Origin: Hydractinia symbiolongicarpus
Taxonomy: Eukaryota; Cnidaria; Hydrozoa; Anthoathecata; Hydractiniidae
Direction of reading: 5' to 3'
Assembly (NCBI RefSeq): GCF_029227915.1
Contig: NC_079876.1
Span: 14,010,001 to 14,074,000 of the forward strand
Length of the DNA: 64,000 nucleotides
Part shown: positions 34,285 through 42,000 of the stretch, in pieces
Layout of the letters: each line of letters begins with the position of its first letter
Numbering within the stretch: the stretch's first letter is position 1
Made by a program: the position numbers and the translations under genes
Notes under the pieces: model-generated
Databases searched by the model: none
Told to the model about the DNA's origin: nothing
Seen by the model: the letters and a program-made list of their open reading frames with translations, nothing else

Positions 34285-34770
34285 ATGGCAGAGAGTTCTA
34301 GTACCAGAGAAGAAACTTTTAAAACGGATATATCCAATTCCCAGCTTGAGGAGTTGGTGAAATTACGAGGCAAGTTCCAAGACAGGACGCACGAACACGG
34401 AGGATCTCTGATCATATGGTCGATTCTGGAGGGATTATCCGGAACCGCAGCAATTACCGGCTCGATAGCGACCGCGGTGACCATTATTAGATATTTGGGC
34501 GGTACCCATGGAAATTACATGCGGAATTCGGGTATGTGTCTATTGGGCTCGGCTTCCTATGCGGTTACCGCCCAATATGTTAGGACATATCGGGAGAAAC
34601 TTATCAAATTAAGAGCCGCATATCGCGTTGTACAAAATGCCATCGATGTTTTCGATAAAACGCTACTCTGGCACACTCGGATCTGTAGAGCCGATTTTGA
34701 GAATTTGTGTGATACGTATCATAGAACTCTCAAGGATCTGGATAAACTGGATATAGGTTATTTAGAGTAA
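34285..34770 (+). CDS. Paralogous membrane-associated Polinton protein A, 161 aa
   Basis: Function unknown. The N-terminus carries ISNSQLEELVKLRGKFQDR, which closely matches VNSQLGELRKLRDKFNTK in the next gene. A central hydrophobic stretch rich in Gly/Ala/Ile follows (EGLSGTAAITGSIATAVTII), then more helices including KLIKLRAAYRVVQNAIDVFD. This gene and the 195-aa gene are therefore a tandem duplicate pair, 25 bp apart and same orientation, likely in one transcript. It is divergent from the split membrane gene (40 bp between starts). An apolipoprotein- or tape-like helical membrane binder is one possibility. Confidence 0.75.
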   Translation: MAESSSTREETFKTDISNSQLEELVKLRGKFQDRTHEHGGSLIIWSILEGLSGTAAITGSIATAVTIIRYLGGTHGNYMRNSGMCLLGSASYAVTAQYVRTYREKLIKLRAAYRVVQNAIDVFDKTLLWHTRICRADFENLCDTYHRTLKDLDKLDIGYLE

Positions 34771-34795
34771 AGTTTTTCTTTGTAGTAACCACACA

Positions 34796-35383
34796 ATGGC
34801 AGAGATTTATCCGAAGCTACCCACGGCTCCCGAGTATTCGAGCGAGCAGGACAAGTTTAATACTAATACCGTGAACTCTCAACTTGGGGAGCTTAGAAAA
34901 TTACGTGATAAGTTCAATACAAAATATGAGAAATATAACAAGACGCTGCACAGACTGGTGCTTTTAAATGCCAGCGCCACGGCCCTAACCGTCGCTTCGG
35001 GCATAGGTTCGGTGGTAACCGGTGCCACGCTCATCGGAATCCCCGCTTCCGTGGGATTGGGAGCCGTAGCACTGTCCGGAACCATTTTCACGGGCTCCGT
35101 CATGGCCCTGATTAAAAGATATCGGAGCAAACTTGACAAGGTCATGAAATTATATGATGTTGCGACGTCCGCCATCGCCGTGTTTGAAAACTCCGTCTCG
35201 CGGGCTCTGAATAATGACGACATTAGTCACATTGAATTTCAAACCCTGAGCGGCATATACTACGAAGCTCTGGACAAGATGACGAAAACCGACAGAAAGA
35301 TGGAGAGCGAAACTCGCAACCAGTTTGAAAAAAGTCTAATGGACCAGGTTCAAAGCCTCAGAAGGACCGTAAATCAAGGTTAG
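34796..35383 (+). CDS. Paralogous membrane-associated Polinton protein B, 195 aa
   Basis: Duplicate of the preceding gene. Shared: the VNSQLGELRKLRDKF motif at residues 27-41, a central hydrophobic region (ATALTVASGIGSVVTGATLI and SVGLGAVALSGTIFTGSV), and a following YRSKLDKVMKLYDVATSAIAVF helix matching the partner's YREKLIKLRAAYRVVQNAIDVF. The C-terminus is a longer charged helix. The alternating hydrophobic core flanked by coiled coils suggests membrane insertion or a helical bundle. It ends 208 bp before the convergent integrase stop; the hairpin at 35534-35558 lies in that gap. Confidence 0.75.
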   Translation: MAEIYPKLPTAPEYSSEQDKFNTNTVNSQLGELRKLRDKFNTKYEKYNKTLHRLVLLNASATALTVASGIGSVVTGATLIGIPASVGLGAVALSGTIFTGSVMALIKRYRSKLDKVMKLYDVATSAIAVFENSVSRALNNDDISHIEFQTLSGIYYEALDKMTKTDRKMESETRNQFEKSLMDQVQSLRRTVNQG

Positions 35384-35416
35384 TGATGTGTGCATGTACG
35401 CCGCTCGCATATTTCG

Positions 35417-35431
35417 TGTGGTACGATAAAA
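35417..35431 (+). repeat. 15-bp direct repeat, left copy, flanking the integrase gene
   Basis: TGTGGTACGATAAAA, identical to 36591-36605 on the other side of the integrase gene. The right copy lies in the probable promoter of the SAP gene. Confidence 0.7.
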
Positions 35432-35533
35432 ATTAATATTAAGGCGGTTTATGACATTATGTGGCGCGATCGTCCCCCAAGACTGAGCCATAGCGGCCCT
35501 ATCTGCCGACCGACCCGCGCGATCCCCGGCATC

Positions 35534-35558
35534 ATCTTTACCTGTTTCTGGTAAAGAT
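35534..35558. terminator. Hairpin after the integrase gene
   Basis: ATCTTTACC, loop TGTTTCT, GGTAAAGAT: a perfect 9-bp stem. It is 33 bp past the observed integrase stop and nearer still to a stop in the alternative C-terminal frame (35572-35574). It matches the hairpin at 26611-26635 in inverted orientation. Confidence 0.65.
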
Positions 35559-35590
35559 ATCGTCCCCTTTTTCACCAACCTTGCACATAA

Positions 35591-36547
35591 TCAGGAGGTA
35601 ATTCTGTATCTTCGGGTATTAACATCAATTCCTCTTTTACAAAAGCCCGTCCAGGTCCGTCTTGAACATAGTACATTACACGTTACAGGTTGCGCTATTA
35701 CCTCACGCAATCTATATGTGTTTTTCGACCATATTCTATCGGTTGCCCGTCTCCGCCCATCATCATGCTCTTCACCAGGTTGTAGTAGATATCTATACAA
35801 GCCATCTTTAGGTAATTCTACTTCAGGTGGATAGCTCTCTTGATTAACCAAAGGCACCTCTTTCATTATAATAGCATCTTTTGGTTTCATACCAATCATC
35901 TGCGTCTTTGTATCGTTTAGCCTATCAATCAGTTTATACAGATGCTTAACCCATGTAGATGATACCTTTTCCGAATCATTCAGTTCTTGGGCATCTTGTA
36001 TTTTGAATAAATTTTCGGCAAGTATCTTGTTCAACGCCTCAACAAAAGCTGTGTGTGTATGCTTATATTTTGTAGTCGCTCTTTTAATTTCAACCTTATG
36101 CTTCTCCAACAGCTTTGATACATCTGCCTTGAATTCTGAACCGTTATCACATTGGAAAGTTTTTGGATAAGTTAATGGTCCGGCCTTGTAGATGTCTTCA
36201 ATCATAGCGGCAACCTCTTTGGCTTTCTTAGTCCTCAAAGGTCGGGCTACTTTGTATCTGGAAGCAGCATCGATTCCCGACAAAATGTACTTATATTTAT
36301 TACCATACAGTATGTCACCGGGCATGTACAATAAATCGAATTGATGTAAATCATTAGGGGTGGTAACTTCATAATGTGGTCTTTCGACATGTTTTGGAGC
36401 GGGTAAATGTACTTGCCAAAATGCTTGTTTTGATAGCCACTTCTTAATCTCCTTTGGCCTGAAACCGAATCCTCTTAAGCTCTGAACAGCCTTTTGTCCT
36501 TTCCATAAATTTTGAGGTTGATAGTAAGTCTCTTGAAGTTTTGACAT
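35591..36547 (-). CDS. Retroviral-type (DD35E) integrase, C-terminal frameshift
   Basis: Integrates the linear element into the host genome and makes the short target duplication. Catalytic triad: D71 (FDLLYMPGD), D134 (CDNGSEF) and E170 (FVEALNKI), with 35 residues between the last two. Upstream is a helical N-terminal region with QKAVQSLRGFGF; no complete zinc-binding HHCC site was seen. After residue about 280 (DRIWSKNTYRLREV) the sequence loses family character. On the same strand another frame, from about 35680 to a TGA at 35572-35574, continues with family-like residues, so a 1-nt indel near 35671-35695 has replaced the C-terminus. The catalytic core is intact. It is transcribed opposite to the replication module. 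Confidence 0.9.
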   Translation of the reverse strand: MSKLQETYYQPQNLWKGQKAVQSLRGFGFRPKEIKKWLSKQAFWQVHLPAPKHVERPHYEVTTPNDLHQFDLLYMPGDILYGNKYKYILSGIDAASRYKVARPLRTKKAKEVAAMIEDIYKAGPLTYPKTFQCDNGSEFKADVSKLLEKHKVEIKRATTKYKHTHTAFVEALNKILAENLFKIQDAQELNDSEKVSSTWVKHLYKLIDRLNDTKTQMIGMKPKDAIIMKEVPLVNQESYPPEVELPKDGLYRYLLQPGEEHDDGRRRATDRIWSKNTYRLREVIAQPVTCNVLCSRRTWTGFCKRGIDVNTRRYRITS

Positions 36548-36590
36548 GTTTTATTTATGCACACCTTTATTTATCTCCTTTTTGTTATGA

Positions 36591-36605
36591 TGTGGTACGA
36601 TAAAA
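36591..36605 (+). repeat. 15-bp direct repeat, right copy, flanking the integrase gene
   Basis: TGTGGTACGATAAAA; overlaps the promoter-like motif of the 89-aa SAP gene. Confidence 0.7.
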
Positions 36606-36615
36606 GTGCTTAAAG
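36596..36615 (+). promoter_or_regulatory. Replication-module promoter motif, SAP gene copy
   Basis: TACGATAAAAGTGCTTAAAG, ending 20 bp before the ATG at 36635. It shares TACGAT..ATAAAA..CTTAAAG with 37197-37220, 37281-37304, 37473-37497 and 38237-38261. The A/T core could act as a TATA box. Confidence 0.55.
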
Positions 36616-36634
36616 TTTTTTATATTATATTAAT

Positions 36635-36904
36635 ATGTCAGACATGGATACCACACCAGATTACAAATTGATGAAACTGAGAGAGTTGCGAGAGGTTGCT
36701 AAATCCCGCGGAATTAAGTATATCGTGGGGATGAGAAAGGCTAAACTGGTTGAGGTGATTGAGAAGAATGATCTCGACCCATCCTACACCATCGATCTGG
36801 ATACCAAGAAGGAATGGTATGGATACTGTTCAAGGTGGAGGTCGAAAAACAGGGAGGCATATCTAAAAGCTCAAAAACGTTATAACGACAAAAGATCCAA
36901 GTGA
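36635..36904 (+). CDS. SAP-motif DNA-binding protein, 89 aa
   Basis: Residues 11-48 (YKLMKLRELREVAKSRGIKY followed by a short turn and MRKAKLVEVIEKND) form a helix-turn-helix SAP/Rho-N-like motif that usually binds AT-rich DNA. The C-terminal third is very basic and aromatic (EWYGYCSRWRSKNREAYLKA), likely a second nucleic-acid contact. It is the first of three consecutive SAP-bearing genes. A small protein here, next to PolB, could be a terminal-repeat or origin-binding factor; the function is inferred. Confidence 0.8.
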   Translation: MSDMDTTPDYKLMKLRELREVAKSRGIKYIVGMRKAKLVEVIEKNDLDPSYTIDLDTKKEWYGYCSRWRSKNREAYLKAQKRYNDKRSK

Positions 36905-36915
36905 TTGGGTATTTT

Positions 36916-36939
36916 TTTGTTACTCAGACGAGTAACAAA
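36916..36939. terminator. 10-bp perfect hairpin after the SAP gene
   Basis: TTTGTTACTC, loop AGAC, GAGTAACAAA, 11 bp past the stop. Nearly the same hairpin follows the RING gene at 38075-38098, and the core matches the ATPase hairpin. Confidence 0.7.
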
Positions 36940-36941
36940 TG

Positions 36942-37040
36942 TTGGTGGGTGGGTACCCATGGTGTACCGGTCACGACCCTCAAGGTGCTGGTGGGTGGGT
37001 ACCCATGGTGTACCGGTCACGACCCTCAAGGTCCTGATTT
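36942..37040 (+). repeat. ~47-bp direct repeat, two units, GC-rich
   Basis: GGTGGGTGGGTACCCATGGT followed by GTACCGGTCACGACCCTCAA, twice in tandem. Pieces recur at 37365-37400 and 38110-38150. It is non-coding and much more GC-rich than the host DNA. Confidence 0.75.
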
Positions 37041-37138
37041 TTTCCCTGGGGGAGTACCCACCCACATTTACACTCCGGGAAACGATCCATGGTGGAGCGA
37101 TGTCAGTATCATAAACCGCGTTTTACCACCATGGAGCA

Positions 37139-37354
37139 GCGCAACCCCGGGTGGTTGTCTTGCGAACGAAGCCCCTCACGATCCTCCACCCCGGTTTACG
37201 ATTATAAAAACATCTTAAAGGTTCGCAACTCCGGGTGGTTGTTATGCGAACGAAGCCCCTCACGATCCTCCACCCCGGTTTACGATTATAAAAACATCTT
37301 AAAGGTTCGCAACCCCGGGTGGTTGTTATGCGAACGAAGCCCCTCACGATCCTC
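37139..37354 (+). repeat. 84-bp tandem repeat carrying promoter motifs
   Basis: Two and a half units. Each has CGCAACCCCGGGTGGTTGT, GCGAACGAAGCCCCTCACGA and then TTTACGATTATAAAAACATC followed by TTAAAG. The last unit stops before the promoter motif. It duplicates the promoter-like module upstream of the RING gene. Confidence 0.8.
37197..37304 (+). promoter_or_regulatory. Two tandem copies of the replication-module promoter motif
   Basis: Motif copies at 37197-37220 and 37281-37304 (TACGATTATAAAAACATCTT then AAAG). They are the distal copies; the proximal copy for the RING gene is at 37473-37497. Confidence 0.5.
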
Positions 37355-37472
37355 GAGGTGCTGGTGGGTGGGTACCCATGGTGGGTGGGTACCCATGGTA
37401 TATCGATGTATGTGTGTTTTAGAGTGATGGTTGTATTACAAACGATGACACTCATTACACTCCAACACGGTT

Positions 37473-37497
37473 TACGATTTATAAAACCATCTTAAAG
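37473..37497 (+). promoter_or_regulatory. Proximal promoter motif of the RING gene
   Basis: TACGATTTATAAAACCATCT then TAAAG, followed by a leader with ATTACAAAATCGTATATCA and CAACCAAGC directly before the ATG at 37526. The same leader precedes the PolB leader gene at 38327. Confidence 0.6.
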
Positions 37498-37525
37498 ATT
37501 ACAAAATCGTATATCACAACCAAGC

Positions 37526-38050
37526 ATGTCTTCAGGAATCGTTCTCGATTTGATACACAGTAGAGAATATATTGATGACTTTGATCTTTTCACGGTCCCT
37601 GATTTAAGAGCCAGAGCGAGGTACCTTGGCCTACGTGGATACTCTCGGCTCAGAAGGGCTGAGCTTATCGAATTATTGTTATCAACAGTACCCGCAAGAT
37701 ATCCCGATATGACTTTACCGCTCGTCATAGGGATGCTGGATCTCGAAGTGACCGAATTTTCGGGACCCGTGATGAGACCAAATGTATCAGTGCCAAGACC
37801 GGTACCAGCACCGATTAGACCAGTACCAGCACGGGTTGAGGTTGATGATGAGGACGACGCAGACGATGACATTGATGAAGATGATAGATGTATCATTTGT
37901 CTTTCTAAACGAAAGACCGCCACCATTGTTCATGGTAGAACAGGGCATTTTTGCTGCTGTTTATCGTGTGCAAATAAATTGGAGAAGAGGGGGGATAAAT
38001 GCCCTATATGTCGCGCATCAATAGATCTTGTCATTAGACAATATATTTGA
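37526..38050 (+). CDS. SAP-RING protein with MDM2-type C2H2C4 RING, 174 aa
   Basis: Probable E3 ubiquitin ligase. Residues 22-52 form a SAP motif (VPDLRARARYLGLRGYSRLR), nearly the same as in the PolB leader. A Pro/Val-rich linker (87-103) and an acidic stretch (105-120) follow. Zinc ligands: C122, C125, H136, H141, C145, C148, C159, C162. The ligand order (C2H2C4) and all seven spacings equal those of MDM2 C438-C478, including IVHGRTGH versus MDM2's IVHGKTGH. Like MDM2 it ends a dozen residues later in a hydrophobic/aromatic tail (LVIRQYI), which in MDM2 is needed for activity. Inference: a captured host RING, tethered to DNA by SAP, that could ubiquitinate host or element DNA-bound proteins. 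Whether a p53-like target is involved is unknown. Confidence 0.85.
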   Translation: MSSGIVLDLIHSREYIDDFDLFTVPDLRARARYLGLRGYSRLRRAELIELLLSTVPARYPDMTLPLVIGMLDLEVTEFSGPVMRPNVSVPRPVPAPIRPVPARVEVDDEDDADDDIDEDDRCIICLSKRKTATIVHGRTGHFCCCLSCANKLEKRGDKCPICRASIDLVIRQYI

Positions 38051-38074
38051 GGGGTCGGATTGTTAGGGCATTTT

Positions 38075-38098
38075 TTTGTTACTCGGACGGGTAACAAA
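38075..38098. terminator. Hairpin after the SAP-RING gene
   Basis: TTTGTTACTC, loop GGAC, GGGTAACAAA (one G-T wobble), 24 bp past the stop. Same family as 36916-36939. Confidence 0.65.
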
Positions 38099-38236
38099 TG
38101 TGATTCACGACCCTCGAGGTGCCAATGGGTGGGTACCCATGGTGTATCGATGTATGTATCACAAAGCGTGTTTTACTACAATTTAGCATGGTGGTTGCCC
38201 CACAAACTAGGACACTCACGACCCTCCAACACGGTT

Positions 38237-38261
38237 TACGATTTATAAAAATGGCTTAAAG
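38237..38261 (+). promoter_or_regulatory. Promoter motif and leader of the PolB gene
   Basis: TACGATTTATAAAAATGGCT then TAAAG, followed by two copies of the leader phrase TCGTATATCATA (near 38271 and 38309) and CCAAGC before the ATG at 38327. The region 38100-38326 repeats most of 37365-37525. Confidence 0.6.
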
Positions 38262-38326
38262 ATTACAAAATCGTATATCATAGCCAAACATCTTAAAGGT
38301 TCATAAATCGTATATCATAACCAAGC

Positions 38327-39013
38327 ATGACTTCGAGAAATACAGTTGTTGAATTAAGAGCTCTCGCTAGAGAACGCGGCCTACGTGGCTACTCAAGGCT
38401 CAGAAAGGCCGATCTGATCGAATTATTGACACCCACTACTGTGTCAGCACCCGTACCCATGCCAAGACCCGCCAGACCCGTACCCATGCCGAGACCCACT
38501 AGACCCGTACCCATGCCAAGACCCGCCAGACCCGTACCCATGCCGAGACCCATACCCATGCCAAGACCCATACCAGCACCCATACCCATGCCAAGACCCA
38601 TACCAGCACCCATACCCATGCCAAGACCCATACCAGCACCTAGACCGGGCACTAGCCAACAAGACATGGATTTGAAAAGCAAGTTGATCGAATGGAGAGA
38701 CTGGTTAATAAATCATGTACCTAAGGCTATTAAGGAGAAAGCGAGCAAAGCTTTCAAAACCATGAAGGATAAGATCATGGGTTTGTATAAAAAGGGCAGT
38801 GGAGAGGAAGAGTTGGAGGAGGTGGAGGAGGAGGAGGAGGAGGAGGAGGAGGAGGAGGAGGAGGAGGAAAACCCCTATACCCCCATTGAAGAAGCTTTTG
38901 TAGGTTCATACAAACGTTTCAAAATAAACTCGGATGGTGGGAAGAATGTCAGGGTCTTTCTCGAAAAGGTCGAGCACGTCGTAAATAGGTTGATGAGTGA
39001 CGTGCTAGGGTAG
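38327..39013 (+). CDS. SAP/proline-rich N-terminal leader of PolB, ended by TAG, 228 aa
   Basis: Layout: SAP motif (residues 5-40, VVELRALARERGLRGYSRLR), then 14 or so PMPRP/PIPAP repeats (45-110), a segment LIEWRDWLINHVPKAIKEKA..MKDKIMGLYKK (118-152), a poly-Glu run (155-183), and a conserved-looking tail with EEAFVGSYKRFKI. It ends at a TAG (39011-39013), but the same reading frame stays open after it and runs straight into PolB. I therefore regard this as the N-terminal part of the polymerase gene, interrupted by one nonsense codon (or a readthrough stop). The Pro repeats are encoded by a nucleotide tandem repeat and are probably length-variable. Confidence 0.85.
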   Translation: MTSRNTVVELRALARERGLRGYSRLRKADLIELLTPTTVSAPVPMPRPARPVPMPRPTRPVPMPRPARPVPMPRPIPMPRPIPAPIPMPRPIPAPIPMPRPIPAPRPGTSQQDMDLKSKLIEWRDWLINHVPKAIKEKASKAFKTMKDKIMGLYKKGSGEEELEEVEEEEEEEEEEEEEEENPYTPIEEAFVGSYKRFKINSDGGKNVRVFLEKVEHVVNRLMSDVLG

Positions 39014-42000
39014 AAGAAGTCGCTGAAGACTCAGGCGACCTTGTGGGTGAAGTGGGTAAGGGAGGACACCAGCTCGGCTGATGCCCCATGTGTACATGTC
39101 GATAAAGCTTTCAATAGCTATATGGAGATACTGCACGCCCACGATGACATTTCTGATGTTTTCGATCGGATGTGTAATAAGATAATCGAGCAGATTGAAA
39201 ACCCTGCTCTACCAGCCAGTGGGTTCACAATCGATAAAATCCTACATATGCATGTGGACTTTCATAAGCTAAAATTAACGAGAGGTAGTTCTTACTTGCC
39301 GCTACCTAAGAATTTCAGTGGAAAGCGATCTGTGATTAACCCTCATAACGAGGATGATGATAAATGTTTCAGATGGGCTATTATCGCTGCTCTCAATCAT
39401 GATAAGATCGATAATCACCCTGAACGAATCTCAATCCTTAAGAAGCATGATAAGTATAATTGGGACGGTCTAACTTTCCCAATGGCGCTAAACAAGATAG
39501 ATTTGTTTGAGAGAAGGAACCCCGATGTCGCTGTGCATGTTTTGACAAAGGATGAGGGAGAAGGTATCTACATGTGTCGCAAGTCGAAGCATCTTGACCG
39601 TAAGGAGACGGTTGTTTTGTTTTTACTATGTGAGGGGGATAAGAGACATTATATCGCTGTTAAGAACTTGAGCGGTGTACTTAGCAAGGCTAACTCAAAG
39701 CATAAAAATAAGGAGTATTATTGCTTGAATTGTCTCTATGGTTTTCAAAGCGAACAGAAAAGGGATGAGCACTTTGAGTATTGCAAGAATAACGATGCTG
39801 CTAAGATTCAACTCCCTAAGGAGGGTAGCACCTTAACCTTCACTGATGGTAAGTTTCAACTCAAAGCCCCATTCATCATGTATGCCGATTTCGAAGCTTT
39901 TACAAAAGAGTTGCCAGAAGAGGAGAGAAAATACGGATCATCCACCGAGAAAGTTGGTAAACATGTTCCCACTGGATTCTGTTGTTATAGTAAATATGCT
40001 CATGGTGAAGTGCCGGACCCTCTGAATCTTTACCGCGGTGAGGACTGTGTTCCGCGCTTTGTAGATCATGTAGTTTCTGAGGCGAAAAGGTTATATAACA
40101 TGTTTCCTCAGAAAGCAATGGATCCACTGACGGATGAGGAGCGTGACAGTTTCAAGAGAGCCAGGGTGTGCCACATTTGCATGGAAGAATTTGATGACAA
40201 GGATGACATCAAGGTTAGGGATCACTGCCATTTCACCGGTAAGTTTCGCGGGGCTGCTCATCAAGAATGTAATATCCGATACAAAGTGCCCAATTATATT
40301 CCGGTTGTCTTCCACAATCTGAGTGGCTACGATGCACATTTATTCATTAAGGAGCTTGCGAGGAAGTATGGAGAAGGTGGTATGGGTGTAATCGCTGAAA
40401 ATAAAGAGAAATATATCTCTTTCTCAACGGATGTTAAGGTTGGTGAATACATTGACAAAAATGGAGAGACCAAAGACAAAAAGATACAACTGAGATTCAT
40501 AGACTCATTTAGATTTATGTCAAGCGGATTAAGTTCCTTGGTAAACAATCTATCCGATGATCAATGCAAAAACCTTCGAAAATTCTTCAATGATGAGCAA
40601 TTCAACATAATGAGAAGGAAGGGTGTATACCCATATGAGTATGTTGATTCATTCGATAGGTTTAATGAAACTAAGCTTCCTTTGAAAGATGACTTTTATA
40701 GCAAGTTGAACATGAATGGTATCAGCGATGCCGATTATGCGCATGCCCAGAAGGTGTGGAAGGACATGAAAGTTGAAAATATGGGCGTTTATCATGATAT
40801 CTATCTCAAGACGGATGTTCTGCTTCTGAGTGATGTGTTTGAGACATTCAGAGAAACATGCTTGAGAAACTACGATCTAGACCCTGCTCACTTTTACACT
40901 GCTCCGGGATTAGCCTGGAGGGCTTGTTTGAAAAAGACCAAGGTTAGTCTAGATTTATTGTCGGATATGGAGATGGTCATGTTCATTGAGAGTGGTATTA
41001 GGGGTGGATTGTGTCAGGCTGTCCACCGCTACGCCAAGGCCAACAATAAGTATATGGGGGACGAGTACAACACATCGGATGGGAATTGCATGGATTTATT
41101 TGAGCAGCAGGAAATGGCTAAAACCGTGCCTTTTGTAAAAAGAAAATTGATTGAATTGAGGTACTGGTTGATGAAACATGTACCTAGGGTCATCAAGGTG
41201 AAAACTAGTAAAGCTTACAGAGCCATGAAGGATAAGATCATGGGTTTGTATGAAAAGGTATGTTGGGGACCGTCTGTACCGAAAGAGGAAAAACAATATA
41301 CCACCAAAGCCAACACATCTGAGAGTAAGGAGATGAATAGCTATCTCCAGTACCTAGATGCAAATAATTTGTACGGCTGGGCCATGATTCAGAAGATGCC
41401 GACCGGAGGGTTTGAGTGGGTTGATGACGTGGTTTCTGATTTTACACCCGAACTGATTTCACAATTAGCTGTGGAAAACGGTGAAAAGGGGTACATCCTT
41501 GAGGTTGATGTGAGCTATCCACAGGAGCTTCATGATTCTCATAATGATCTTCCTTTCATGCCCGAGAGGAAGGTTATCAATGGGGTCGAGAAGCTGACAC
41601 CGTGTCTTTCAGACAAGAGGAACTATGTGATTCATATCCGTGCGCTTGCTCAAGCTTTGAATCACGGTCTTGTTCTGGATAAGGTTCATAGGGTCTTGAG
41701 ATTTGATCAGAGTGCGTGGTTGAAGTCGTACATAGATTTTAACACTGATTTGCGTACCAAATCAACGAATGACTTCGAGAAAGATTTTTTCAAGCTGATG
41801 AATAATTCGGTCTTTGGGAAGACAATGGAGAATCAGCGAAGGCAGAAGGATATACGTTTGACCACCAACCAAAAGAATTATGAGAAAATGGTGATGAAGC
41901 CAAACTTCAAGGGTAGCACGTGGTTCTCGGAAACACTGATGGGCATAGAGATGTCCAAGATCAAGATCAAAATGAATAAGCCAATCTACCTGGGGCTGGC

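Noticed and set aside
38389-38682. Antisense Gly/Met-repeat open frames
   Set aside because: Shadows of the PMPRP repeat of the PolB leader.
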